DNA of 64,000 nt from Micromonospora siamensis. Lineage in GTDB: Bacteria; Actinomycetota; Actinomycetes; Mycobacteriales; Micromonosporaceae. The DNA lies in assembly GCF_900090305.1 (NCBI RefSeq), contig NZ_LT607751.1:5394001-5458000 (forward strand), written 5' to 3'. This document shows, piece by piece, positions 19,675-27,473 of the stretch. Within the stretch, counting starts at the first letter, position 1, and each line of letters begins with the position of its first letter. A program made the translations under genes and the position numbers. The notes under the pieces are model-generated. The model did not search any database and was not told the DNA's origin. It saw only the letters and a list, made by a program, of their open reading frames with translations.

Positions 19675-20631
19675 ATGACGCTCCGCACCGTCCCGCGCGC
19701 CCTGGCCACCGCCGCTGCCCTGCTCACGCTCGGCGGCACCGCGGCCTGCACCCGCGACGGGGCGGGCGCCGACCCCCAGCGGGTGGACGTGGTGGCGGCC
19801 TTCTACCCGCTGCGCTTCCTCGCCGAGCGGATCGGCGGCGACGCGGTACGGGTCACCGACCTGGCCAAGCCGGGCGCCGAGCCGCACGACCTGGAGCTCA
19901 ACCCCCGGCAGGTCGGCCAGGTCGCCGAGGCGGAGCTGGTGGTCTACCTCAGCAGCTTCCAGCCCAGCGTCGACGAGGCGGTCGCGCAGAACGCCGGCGA
20001 CCGGGCCTTCGACGTGACCGGCGTGCAGCCGCTGCTCGACGCCGCGGCCGGCGGCCACGACCACGAGGGTGAGGCCGGCCACGAGGGTGAGGCCGGGCAC
20101 GCCGAGGAGGAGCACGGCGGCAAGGACCCGCACCTCTGGCTCGACCCGACCCGGCTCGCCACCGTCGGCGACCGGCTCGCCGAACGGCTCGGCACGGTCG
20201 ACCCGGAGCACGCCGCCGACTACACCGCCCGGGCCGGGTCGCTGCGCGCCGAGCTGACGAAGCTCGACGGCGAGTTCACCGCCGGCGTGGCCACCTGCCA
20301 GCGCCGGGAGATCGTGACCAGCCACACCGCCTTCGGCTACCTCACCGAGCGCTACAAGCTGGAGCAGGTCGGCCTCACCGGGCTCAGCCCGGAGGCCGAG
20401 CCGTCCCCGCAGCGCCTCGCCGAGGTGGTCCGCGAGGCCCGGGACCACCAGGCCACCACGATCTTCTTCGAGACCCTGGTCAGCCCCAAGGTCGCCGAGA
20501 CCGTCGCCCGCACGGTCGGGGCGCGGACCGCGGTGCTCGACCCGATCGAGGGCCCGCCCGCCGAGGGCGACTACCTCACGGCGATGCGTACCAACCTCCA
20601 GACCCTGCGTACCGCGTTGGACTGCTCATGA
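19675..20631 (+). CDS. znuA: Zinc ABC transporter substrate-binding lipoprotein
   Basis: 318-residue cluster A-I metal-binding protein, anchored outside the membrane, that hands Zn2+ to ZnuB. A lipoprotein signal ends at GGTAAC (Cys about 25). Metal ligands: GAEPHDLEL (His), TSHTAFGYL (His) and DPIEG (Asp), with a His/Glu loop GGHDHEGEAGHEGEAGHAEEEH around residues 125-145 typical of zinc rather than manganese proteins. The loop is internally repeated (GHEGEA). The start is ATG 19675, just after a Zur-like promoter. It overlaps znuC by 4 bp (ATGA). Confidence 0.93.
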   Translation: MTLRTVPRALATAAALLTLGGTAACTRDGAGADPQRVDVVAAFYPLRFLAERIGGDAVRVTDLAKPGAEPHDLELNPRQVGQVAEAELVVYLSSFQPSVDEAVAQNAGDRAFDVTGVQPLLDAAAGGHDHEGEAGHEGEAGHAEEEHGGKDPHLWLDPTRLATVGDRLAERLGTVDPEHAADYTARAGSLRAELTKLDGEFTAGVATCQRREIVTSHTAFGYLTERYKLEQVGLTGLSPEAEPSPQRLAEVVREARDHQATTIFFETLVSPKVAETVARTVGARTAVLDPIEGPPAEGDYLTAMRTNLQTLRTALDCS

Positions 20632-21389
20632 GCACACCGGTGATCCAGGTCGCGCACGCGGCCGTCGGCTACGACGGCCGGCCCGTGCTGCGCGACGTCT
20701 CGCTGACCGTGACCGCCGGGGAGGTGGTCGCCGTCCTCGGCGCCAACGGCTCCGGCAAGTCGACCCTGATCCGCGCCGTGCTCGGCCTGGTGCCGCTGGC
20801 CGCCGGGTCGGTCACCCTCTTCGGCGCGCCGCAGCGCCGCTTCCGGCAGTGGCACCGCATCGGGTACGTCCCGCAGCGGCTCGGCGCGGGCAGCGGCGTA
20901 CCGGCCACGGTCGGCGAGGTGGTGGCCTCCGGGCGGCTGGCCCGGCGGGGCGTGCTGCGCCCCGCGGGCCGCGCCGACCGGGCGGCGGTGAGCGCCGCGC
21001 TGCACGCGGTCGGGCTGGCCGACCGGGCCGGTGACCCGGTGGCCACCCTCTCCGGCGGCCAGCAGCAGCGCACCCTGATCGCCCGGGCGCTGGCCGGCGA
21101 ACCGGAGCTGCTGGTGCTCGACGAGCCCACCGCCGGGGTGGACGCGGCCAGCCAGGAGGCGTTCGCCGGGGCGTTGCGCGGCTTCGTCGACGGCGGCGGC
21201 ACGGTGCTGCTGGTGGCGCACGAGCTGGGCCCGCTGCGCCCGCTGATCAGCCGGGCGGTCGTCGTCCACCAGGGCGGCATCGCCCACGACGGCGCGGTCC
21301 CGGAACCCGCCGGCCACCACGCGGAGCCGGACCACGACCACGTGCACCCGCACTGTGACGAGGAGCCCGCCGGGCTGTGGAGCATGTGA
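20628..21389 (+). CDS. znuC: Zinc ABC transporter ATP-binding protein
   Basis: 253-residue ATPase. Walker A GANGSGKST, signature LSGGQQQRTLIARAL, Walker B LLVLDEPTAGVD and switch VAHEL are intact. The C terminus is a His-rich tail (HHAEPDHDHVHPHCDEE) seen in several zinc transporter ATPases, likely metal-sensing or buffering. It energises ZnuB. The ATG overlaps the znuA stop (ATGA) and its stop overlaps the znuB start by one base, so the three subunits are co-translated. Confidence 0.95.
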   Translation: MSTPVIQVAHAAVGYDGRPVLRDVSLTVTAGEVVAVLGANGSGKSTLIRAVLGLVPLAAGSVTLFGAPQRRFRQWHRIGYVPQRLGAGSGVPATVGEVVASGRLARRGVLRPAGRADRAAVSAALHAVGLADRAGDPVATLSGGQQQRTLIARALAGEPELLVLDEPTAGVDAASQEAFAGALRGFVDGGGTVLLVAHELGPLRPLISRAVVVHQGGIAHDGAVPEPAGHHAEPDHDHVHPHCDEEPAGLWSM

Positions 21390-22261
21390 TGGACCTCTTC
21401 CAGTACGACTTCATGCTGCGCGCCCTGGTCGGCGCCCTGATCATCGGGCTGGCCGCCCCGGCCCTCGGGATCTACCTGGTGCAGCGGCGGCTGGCGCTGA
21501 TCGGCGACGGCATCGGGCACGTCGCGCTCACCGGGGTCGGCGCGGGGCTGCTGCTCAACCGCTCCCCCGTGCTGGTGGCGGTGCTCGCCGCCACCCTCGG
21601 CGCGGTCACCATCGAGCTGGTCCGCTCGCGGGGCCGCACCTCCGGCGACCTGGCCCTGGCGCTGCTCTTCTACGGCGGCATCGCCGGCGGGGTGATGCTG
21701 GTCGGGCTCTCCAACGCCAGCAACGCGTCGCTCAACGCGTACCTCTTCGGGTCGTTGACCACCACGTCCCCGACGGACCTGGTCACCATCGGCGTGCTCG
21801 GCGTGGCGATCCTGGTGCTCATGCTGGTGCTGCGCCCGGCGCTCTTCGCGGTCTGCCACGACGAGGAGTACGCCCGGGTCTCCGGCCTGCCCGTCCGGGC
21901 GCTGAACATGCTGCTCGCGGTGACCACCGCAGTGACCGTCACCATCGCCATGCGGGCCGTCGGCGTCCTGCTGATCAGCGCCCTGATGGTGGTGCCGGTG
22001 GCCACCGCGCAGCAGGTCACCCGCGGTTTCCGCAGCACCATGGCGGCGGCGATGACGCTCGGCCTGTTCGCCGCCGGCGGTGGCGTCGTGGTCGCCGCGA
22101 ACGCGAACACCGCCCCCGGCGCGTCGGTGGTGCTGCTGGCCATCGCGAGTTTCCTGGTGGTCGCGGTGGCGGCGGCCGGGTGGCGGGCGCTACGCCGGCG
22201 GCGCACCCCGCAGCCGGCCCCGGCGACCGAACCGCACGAGCACGAGGTGGTGCTCCGGTGA
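21389..22261 (+). CDS. znuB: Zinc ABC transporter permease
   Basis: 290-residue permease of the ABC-3 family with about eight helices: LRALVGALIIGLAAPALGIYLVQRRLALIGDGIGHVALTG is the conserved opening, and ARVSGLPVRALNMLLAV the coupling region. It carries Zn2+ across the membrane. I chose the ATG at 21389, overlapping the znuC stop (TGATG); GTG at 21377 would add four residues and lie inside znuC. The C-terminal EPHEHEVVLR is mildly His/Glu-rich. Last gene of znuACB. Confidence 0.94.
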   Translation: MDLFQYDFMLRALVGALIIGLAAPALGIYLVQRRLALIGDGIGHVALTGVGAGLLLNRSPVLVAVLAATLGAVTIELVRSRGRTSGDLALALLFYGGIAGGVMLVGLSNASNASLNAYLFGSLTTTSPTDLVTIGVLGVAILVLMLVLRPALFAVCHDEEYARVSGLPVRALNMLLAVTTAVTVTIAMRAVGVLLISALMVVPVATAQQVTRGFRSTMAAAMTLGLFAAGGGVVVAANANTAPGASVVLLAIASFLVVAVAAAGWRALRRRRTPQPAPATEPHEHEVVLR

Positions 22262-22303
22262 GGCTGGCACCCGCCGGGGCGCTCGGTTGGTTACCGTGAC
22301 CCG

Positions 22304-22603
22304 GTGACCGGCACGAACGGGTACGACGCCTTCGAGGGCGCGGGTGACCTGCTGCGCGCCCTGGCGGCTCCGATCCGGCTGGCGATCGTGAGCGAGTTGG
22401 CGCAGGGTGAACGGTGCGTGCACGAACTGGTCGACAAGCTCGGCGCCCCGCAGCCGCTGGTCTCCCAGCACCTGCGGGTGCTGCGCGGCGCCGGGGTGGT
22501 GCGTGGCTCCCGGCGCGGCCGGGAGATCGCGTACGCGCTGGTCGACGAGCACGTCGCGCACATCGTGGCCGACGCCGTCAGCCACGCCGGAGAGGGCACG
22601 TGA
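22304..22603 (+). CDS. ArsR/SmtB-family metal-responsive repressor
   Basis: 99-residue winged-helix protein: LAAPIRLAIVSELAQGERCVHELVDKLGAPQPLVSQHLRVLRGAGVVRGSR is the classical ArsR DNA-binding core. The C-terminal helix carries DEHVAHIVADAVSH, with Asp/His positions like the alpha5 zinc site of SmtB/CzrA. In M. tuberculosis the SmtB homologue is co-transcribed with zur and dissociates with zinc, so the same logic is likely here. TACCGT is 6 nt before the GTG, fitting a leaderless mRNA. The zur gene follows 59 bp after the stop. Confidence 0.9.
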   Translation: MTGTNGYDAFEGAGDLLRALAAPIRLAIVSELAQGERCVHELVDKLGAPQPLVSQHLRVLRGAGVVRGSRRGREIAYALVDEHVAHIVADAVSHAGEGT

Positions 22604-22662
22604 CCGACACGGCCCGACCGGTGCCGGCCCCGCGACGCGGCACCGCCACTTCGGGAGGTGAC

Positions 22663-23058
22663 ATGACCGAGTCCGGCACCGTGGTCCGCAACACCCGGCA
22701 GCGCTCGGCGGTGAGCGCGCTGCTCGCCGAGGTCGAGGGCTTCCACAGCGCCCAGGATCTGCACGCCATGCTGCGGCAACGCGGCGAGCGGGTCGGCTTG
22801 ACCACCGTCTACCGCACGTTGCAGGGGCTGGCCGACGCGGGCGAGATCGACGTGATGCGACCCCCGGGCGGGGAGCACCTCTACCGCCGGTGCAGCCAGG
22901 GCCACCACCACCACCTGGTCTGCCGCGCCTGCGGCCGGACGGTCGAGGTGGCCGGCCCGGCGGTGGAGACCTGGGCCGAGCGGGTGGCCGCCCAGCACGG
23001 TTTCTCCGATGTCAGCCACACCCTGGAGATCTTCGGCACTTGCGCCACCTGCGGGTGA
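22663..23058 (+). CDS. zur: Zinc uptake regulator (Fur family)
   Basis: 131-residue Fur-family repressor of zinc uptake. The winged helix is in RQRSAVSALLAEVEGFHSAQDLHAMLRQRGERVGLTTVYRTLQ. Metal sites: CSQGHHHHLVCRACG (CxxC plus His cluster) and FGTCATCG (second CxxC at the C terminus), the structural zinc site of Zur-type proteins. The start is ATG 22663 behind a strong GGGAGGTGA; a GTG at 22600 overlapping the ArsR stop would add 21 residues. Its likely target is the box before znuA. Confidence 0.93.
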   Translation: MTESGTVVRNTRQRSAVSALLAEVEGFHSAQDLHAMLRQRGERVGLTTVYRTLQGLADAGEIDVMRPPGGEHLYRRCSQGHHHHLVCRACGRTVEVAGPAVETWAERVAAQHGFSDVSHTLEIFGTCATCG

Positions 23059-23149
23059 GCAGGGCCCCCTTCTCGGCACCTCGCGGCCGGCCGGCCGCCC
23101 CGCGTCGGCGGGGATGCCGGGCCGCGCGGGGCGTGGCACGCTGTCCGGC

Positions 23150-23755
23150 GTGAAGATCTACGCCGACCGTTTTCCCACCGCCGCCCGTCAGCTCCTCACC
23201 GACCTGCTCGTCGTCGCCTGGGTGTACGCCGCGGTGCGCTTCGCGCTGTGGCTGCACGACCTGGTGGAGAAGCTCGCCGTACCCGGTCAGAAGCTGGAGG
23301 GCGCGGGCACCGGCCTCGCCGACAACCTGGCCGACGCCGGCGGCAAGGTCGGCCGGGTCCCGCTGGTCGGCGACGAGCTGACCGCCCCGTTCACCAGGGC
23401 CGCCGAGGCCGCCCGCTCGGTCGCCGAGGCGGGCCAGGACCAGCAGGACCTGGTCGGGCAGCTGGCTCTGGCGCTGACCGTGGCGGTGCTGATCTTCCCG
23501 CTCGGCCTGGTCCTCTTCGGCTGGCTGCCGCTGCGGCTGCGCTGGATGCGCCGGGCCGGTGCGGCGAAGTCGCTCGCCGCCGCGCCCGCCGGGCGGGACC
23601 TGCTCGCGCTGCGCGCGCTGACCGGCCAGCCGCTGGGCCGGCTCGCCCGGATCGCGCCGGACGTGGCCGAGGCGTGGCGGCGCGGCGACGACGCCACCCT
23701 CGACGCGCTCGCCGCGCTGGAGCTGCGCCGACTCGGCCTCAAGGGCGGCCGCTAG
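23150..23755 (+). CDS. Membrane protein of unknown function
   Basis: 201 residues. Hydrophobic segments are LLTDLLVVAWVYAAVRFALWL near the N terminus and LALALTVAVLIFPLGLVLFGWLPL in the middle, with a loop or amphipathic stretch between them (GAGTGLADNLADAGGKVGRVPLVGDELTAPF) that may lie outside. The C-terminal 65 residues are a soluble alpha-helical domain (RDLLALRALTGQPLGRLARIAPDVAEAW...). Family not recognised, although homologues seem common in actinobacteria. The GTG start at 23150 has CACGCT 7 nt upstream. It ends 9 bp before the next small membrane gene. Confidence 0.75.
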   Translation: MKIYADRFPTAARQLLTDLLVVAWVYAAVRFALWLHDLVEKLAVPGQKLEGAGTGLADNLADAGGKVGRVPLVGDELTAPFTRAAEAARSVAEAGQDQQDLVGQLALALTVAVLIFPLGLVLFGWLPLRLRWMRRAGAAKSLAAAPAGRDLLALRALTGQPLGRLARIAPDVAEAWRRGDDATLDALAALELRRLGLKGGR

Positions 23756-23764
23756 GGTGTGCGG

Positions 23765-23935
23765 GTGCTCTACTTCCTGATCGTCGTCGCCGTGGCGCTG
23801 CTGGCGTACGCGGCCGTGCTGGTGAGCTACGTCCGCCGGGGGCGCAAGATCCCGCCGCAGGCGTACCTGGTGCTGGCGCTGCTCAACGGCCTGATCCTGG
23901 CCGCCGTGCTGGCCTGGGCCATCGCCCGCCGCTGA
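23765..23935 (+). CDS. 56-residue membrane protein, unknown
   Basis: Short gene of 56 codons: MLYFLIVVAVALLAYAAVLV, then a basic loop SYVRRGRKIPPQ, then a second helix LVLALLNGLILAAVLAWAI. The hairpin topology with a positively charged cytoplasmic loop is clean, codon use is typical of the host, and TAGGGT lies 6 nt before the GTG. That TAG is also the stop of the preceding gene. Function unknown. Confidence 0.65.
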   Translation: MLYFLIVVAVALLAYAAVLVSYVRRGRKIPPQAYLVLALLNGLILAAVLAWAIARR

Positions 23936-23960
23936 CCCGCCCCGCCGCCCCGCCGCGAGC

Positions 23961-23990
23961 AGAGGGGACATCTTCCCCGAAGTTGACCGG
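23961..23990. repeat. Dispersed copy of the ACATC...GAAGTTG repeat
   Basis: ACATCTTCCCCGAAGTTGAC at 23968-23987 follows AGAGGGG and precedes CGG, with a small GGGGA/TCCCC dyad. It resembles units of the 61559-61962 array (for example ACAACTTCCCCGATGTAGTG) and the hairpin at 14108. It lies between the convergent ends of the small membrane gene and the acyl-CoA dehydrogenase gene. Confidence 0.5.
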
Positions 23991-24022
23991 TGCCAAGCCG
24001 GCAGCGGACGCAGGTCAGCGGG

Positions 24023-25996
24023 TCAGGACACGGGCGGGATGCGGCGGCGGACGTCCTCGGCGGTGGACGGGCCGGGGGTCCAGCGGGCCACCCACGGGGC
24101 GTCGGCGGGCGGGGTGATGACCCCTTCCTCCAGCGCGGCGTACCGGCCGTCGAGGATCCGCCTGGCCGCCGCCACGTCCACCGAGTCGGTGTTGTCCCAG
24201 AGGCCGGTGAAGAGCTGGTCGATCCGGACCCGGGCCTGCCGGCAGAACAGGTCGGCCAGCTCGATGTTCTCCGGTCGGGTGTCCCGCTCGGCGGTGGCCC
24301 GTACGCAGACCGCGGAGATGGCGAACAGCTCCGCCCCGATGTCCACGACCCGGCCGAGGAACGCCTGCTTGCGTTCCATCTTTCCCTGCCACCGGGACAT
24401 CGCGTAGAAGGTGGACCGGGCCAGCTTGCGGGAGGTCCGCTCGACGTGCCGCAGGTGCCCGGCGAGCGGCCCGAACTCGGCGTACGCGCCTGGCCGTTGC
24501 CCGGCGCCGACGGCCAGGGTGGGCAGCCACTTCGCGTAGAACGCGCCGGCCCGGGCACCCGCCCTCGCCTTGCGGACGGGACCTGCGTCCGGGTCGATGA
24601 TGTCGCCGGCGACGGAGAGGTGGGCGTCGACGGCCTCCCGGGCGATCAGCAGGTGCATGATCTCGGTCGAGCCCTCGAAGATCCGGTTGATCCGCAGGTC
24701 GCGCAGGATCTGCTCGACCGCGGCCGGGCGTTCGCCGCGGGCGGCCAGCGAGTCGGCCGTCTCGTAGCCGCGCCCGCCGCGAATCTGGATCAGCTCGTCG
24801 CCGATGGTCCAGGCCATCTCGCTGGCGTAGAGCTTGACCAGGGCCGCCTCGATCCGGATGTCGTTGCGGTCGTCGTCGGCCAGGAGGCAGCACAGGTCGA
24901 GCATGGTCTCCATGCCGTACGTCGTGGCGGCGATGAAGGCCAGCTTCTTGGCCACGGCCTCGTGCTCGCCGACCGGCCGGCCCCACTGGACCCGGTCGGC
25001 GGCCCACTCGCGGGCCACGTTCAGCGACCACTTGCCGGCGCCGACGCACATCGCGGGCAGCGACAGCCGGCCGGTGTTCAGCGTGGTCAGGGCGATCTTC
25101 AGGCCCTTCCCCTCGCCCCCGATGACGTTCTCCTTCGGCACGAAGACGTCGTGGAAGCGGGTGAGGCTGTTCTCCAGGCCACGCAGGCCGACGAAGGCGT
25201 TGCGCCGCTCGACGGTGATGCCCTCGGCGTCCCCGTCGACCACGAACGCGGTGATCCCGCCCCGGCGTCCCTCGCCGGCCGGCACCCGGGCCATCACCAC
25301 CAGCAGGGTGGCCACGGTGCCGTTGGTGGCCCAGAGCTTCACGCCGTCGAGCCGGTAGCCGGTGCCGTCGGCGGTCGGGGTGGCGGTGGTGGCCAGCCGG
25401 GCCGGGTCCGAGCCGACGTCCGGCTCGGTGAGCAGGAACGCCGACACCTCACCGGCGGCGAGCCGGGGCAGGAAGCGTTCCTTCTGCTCGGTGGTGCCGA
25501 ACATCTTCAGCGGCTGCGGCACCCCGATGGACTGGTGCGCGGAGAGCAGCGCGCCGATCGCCGGGCTGACCGAACCGGCCAGCATCAGGGCTCGGCAGTA
25601 GTGCAGGTTGCTCAGGCCGAGGCCGCCGTACTTCCGGTCGATCTTCATGCCGAACGCGCCGAGCCGGGCCAGTCCGTGGAAGACGTCGTCGGGGATGCGG
25701 GCGTCCCGCTCGATCGCACCGCCGTCCACCTCGGAGGCCAGGTACGACCGCAGCGCGGTGAGGAACTCCTCGGCGCGGGCGTCGTCGGCCGGGTCCGAGC
25801 GCGGCCACGGGTCGATCAGGTCGAGGCGGAACCGGCCGAGGAAGAGTTCCTTACCGAAACTGGGCCGGTCCCAGGCCGCCTCGCGGGCGGCCTCGGCGAC
25901 CTGGCGGGCCTCCTTCTCGGAGACCTGGCCGTCCGCCAACGGCCGCGGCGCGGCTCCGTCCTGGGTGGATGAGCTGTTGTCCTGCGTCGTGGTCAC
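24023..25996 (-). CDS. Acyl-CoA dehydrogenase, long two-part type
   Basis: 657-residue FAD enzyme that introduces the alpha-beta double bond in fatty acyl-CoA beta-oxidation. The core domain has FLLTEPDVGSDPARLATTA, KLWATNGTVATLLVVMARV (flavin binding) and the C-terminal core IRGGRGYETADSL and RINRIFEGSTEIMHLLIAREAV. An additional helical domain of about 180 residues follows, as in VLCAD-like and large FadE proteins. The start is GTG 25996, with GAGGGGG 5 nt upstream. A 37-bp inverted repeat just upstream may be its operator. The precise chain-length preference is unknown. Confidence 0.93.
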   Translation of the reverse strand: MTTTQDNSSSTQDGAAPRPLADGQVSEKEARQVAEAAREAAWDRPSFGKELFLGRFRLDLIDPWPRSDPADDARAEEFLTALRSYLASEVDGGAIERDARIPDDVFHGLARLGAFGMKIDRKYGGLGLSNLHYCRALMLAGSVSPAIGALLSAHQSIGVPQPLKMFGTTEQKERFLPRLAAGEVSAFLLTEPDVGSDPARLATTATPTADGTGYRLDGVKLWATNGTVATLLVVMARVPAGEGRRGGITAFVVDGDAEGITVERRNAFVGLRGLENSLTRFHDVFVPKENVIGGEGKGLKIALTTLNTGRLSLPAMCVGAGKWSLNVAREWAADRVQWGRPVGEHEAVAKKLAFIAATTYGMETMLDLCCLLADDDRNDIRIEAALVKLYASEMAWTIGDELIQIRGGRGYETADSLAARGERPAAVEQILRDLRINRIFEGSTEIMHLLIAREAVDAHLSVAGDIIDPDAGPVRKARAGARAGAFYAKWLPTLAVGAGQRPGAYAEFGPLAGHLRHVERTSRKLARSTFYAMSRWQGKMERKQAFLGRVVDIGAELFAISAVCVRATAERDTRPENIELADLFCRQARVRIDQLFTGLWDNTDSVDVAAARRILDGRYAALEEGVITPPADAPWVARWTPGPSTAEDVRRRIPPVS

Positions 25997-26044
25997 GGCT
26001 GCCCCCTCGAAACCTCGGTCCGGCTGCGTCGACGTGCGCGAATG

Positions 26045-26081
26045 CAACGCTACCCCCGGGTGTTACCCAGGGGTAGCGTTG
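26045..26081. promoter_or_regulatory. Long inverted repeat upstream of the acyl-CoA dehydrogenase gene
   Basis: CAACGCTACCCC and GGGGTAGCGTTG (12-bp perfect arms) enclose GGGT-GTT-ACCC, giving a 16-bp stem with one mismatch. Read as protein-binding DNA it contains two TACCC-N2-GGGT(A/G) motifs 13 bp apart (26051-26062 and 26064-26075). It lies 48 bp before the dehydrogenase start and 43 bp after the stop of the upstream gene, so operator or terminator are both possible; the lack of a T-tract and the paired motifs favour an operator. Confidence 0.55.
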
Positions 26082-26124
26082 TGTGCACGTCCGATTTTTC
26101 GCAGCGGCCGCGAGGCGCGGAAGG

Positions 26125-26628
26125 TCAGCGACCCGACAGGGTCTCCGGGTCGTCATCATCATCGTCGATGTCGTCGTCGCCCCAGTTGCGGCGGGCGAAG
26201 GGCAGGAAGACCCAGAAGGTCAGGAACCACAGCGCGGTGATCCCGGAGAGCAGGAAGGCGATCGGCCGGTCCAGGACGAAGTCGGTGACCAGCAGCACCG
26301 CGCTGACCATGGAGATCAGCATGAAGCCCAGGCCGCCGCTGGCCATGGTGTGCGCGAAGCGGACCAGTTCCGGCTTGCGGCCCTGCCGGAACAGCGCCCG
26401 GTGGAAGGCCACCGGCGAGATGATCATCGCGGCGGCGGCGGCGGCCGCGAGCAGAGCGACGATGTAGACGTCCCGCTGGAACTCGGTGGTCCGATTGAAG
26501 CCACCACTGAACGGAAGGGTGAGCAGGAAGGCGAAGAGGATCTGCACACCCGTCTGCGCGACCCGCAACTCCTGGAGGAGATCGGCGAAGTTGCGCTGCC
26601 AGCGCTGCTTCTCGGTTTCCTTCGACAC
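26125..26628 (-). CDS. DUF6328-type four-helix membrane protein
   Basis: 167 residues. The N terminus carries the family phrase FADLLQELRVAQTGVQILFAFLLTLPF, followed by four hydrophobic helices and an acidic tail with DDDIDDDDDDPETL. Widespread in actinobacteria, function unknown. The start at 26628 is GTG behind GGGAGG. On the minus strand a GGTTT-N16-GGGCAC element ends about 65 nt upstream, like promoters of SigF/SigB-type stress sigma factors, which suggests a stress-induced envelope protein. The tail could bind cations; this is inference. Confidence 0.85.
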   Translation of the reverse strand: MSKETEKQRWQRNFADLLQELRVAQTGVQILFAFLLTLPFSGGFNRTTEFQRDVYIVALLAAAAAAAMIISPVAFHRALFRQGRKPELVRFAHTMASGGLGFMLISMVSAVLLVTDFVLDRPIAFLLSGITALWFLTFWVFLPFARRNWGDDDIDDDDDDPETLSGR

Positions 26629-26693
26629 GTGGTGCTACCTCCCACTGAGACGCGGCTGCCGGCGAGAGGTCCCACTCCGCCGGCGCCCGCCCA

Positions 26694-26720
26694 GTGCCCG
26701 ATTTCGACCTCGGTGAAACC
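26694..26720 (-). promoter_or_regulatory. SigF/SigB-like promoter of the DUF6328 gene
   Basis: GGTTT (complement of 26716-26720), exactly 16 nt, then GGGCAC (complement of 26694-26699). The spacing and sequence match the two GlsB promoters at 61402-61428 and 62384-62410 and the general actinobacterial stress-sigma consensus GGTTT-N15-17-GGGTA. Confidence 0.6.
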
Positions 26721-26723
26721 GGT

Positions 26724-27473
26724 TCACGACCCGCGCCGGATCCGGCCGGCGTACCGGGCCTCCAGGGCGTCGTTGTGCGCGTCGCCGCCGGTGATGTTCG
26801 CCGACAGGTAGACCGGCGGGGTCTGCCCCGTGGCGAGCAGCCGGGCCACCACCTCGGCGACGATCTGCTGCGCCAGCAGGGCGGCGGTGATCGAGGAGAC
26901 CGCGCCGACCGCGCCGCCACCGGGCAGCGGCAGCGTCGCGTCCCCGTACGGGGAGCCGTTGTCCAGCACCACGTCGGCGAGGTCGGCCAGCTTGCGCCCG
27001 GACGGGTGGCGGGAGGTCATCCGGGCCGAATGCGCCACCGAGGTGATCGCGACCAGCCGGTGCCCGCGCTCCTTCACCAGCGACGCGAACTCCACCATCG
27101 CCCCGTTGACCCCGGAGTTGGAGGCCAGCACGAAGATGTCCGGCGGGCGGACCGGGGCCAGGTCGTAGAGGCGGTGCGCCACCTCGGGGTCGCGTTCCAG
27201 CTTCGGGCCGAGGATGCCGGCCGGTTGCCCGCCGTACAGCACCAGGTCGCGCAGCGCGATCCGGTTGGTCGGGACCAGCCCACCGGCCCGGCCGGCGATC
27301 TCCATGGCCAGCGCCTCGGAGTGCCCGGTGCCGAACGCGTGGACCACCCCGTCGGCCGACAGGGCCTCGGCGATCAGGTCGGCGGCCTCCCCCACCGCGG
27401 CCCGCTGGCCGGTCGCCACCCGGTCGATCGTCTCGCGCACCACCGCGAGGTATGCCTCCGCGCCCACCGTCAT
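26724..27473 (-). CDS. SIS-domain sugar-phosphate binding protein
   Basis: 249 residues forming one sugar isomerase (SIS) domain of the UPF0309/phosphosugar-binding type. Key motifs are VVHAFGTGHSEALAMEIAGRAGG (phosphate loop), DIFVLASNSGVNGAMVEFA (second SIS Ser/Asn loop) and ITSVAHSARM. The reaction is unknown; relatives handle phosphorylated amino sugars. The ATG overlaps the stop of the AAC(3)-like gene (ATGA), placing it third in an operon with an epoxide-hydrolase-like and an acetyltransferase-like gene. Confidence 0.88.
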   Translation of the reverse strand: MTVGAEAYLAVVRETIDRVATGQRAAVGEAADLIAEALSADGVVHAFGTGHSEALAMEIAGRAGGLVPTNRIALRDLVLYGGQPAGILGPKLERDPEVAHRLYDLAPVRPPDIFVLASNSGVNGAMVEFASLVKERGHRLVAITSVAHSARMTSRHPSGRKLADLADVVLDNGSPYGDATLPLPGGGAVGAVSSITAALLAQQIVAEVVARLLATGQTPPVYLSANITGGDAHNDALEARYAGRIRRGS

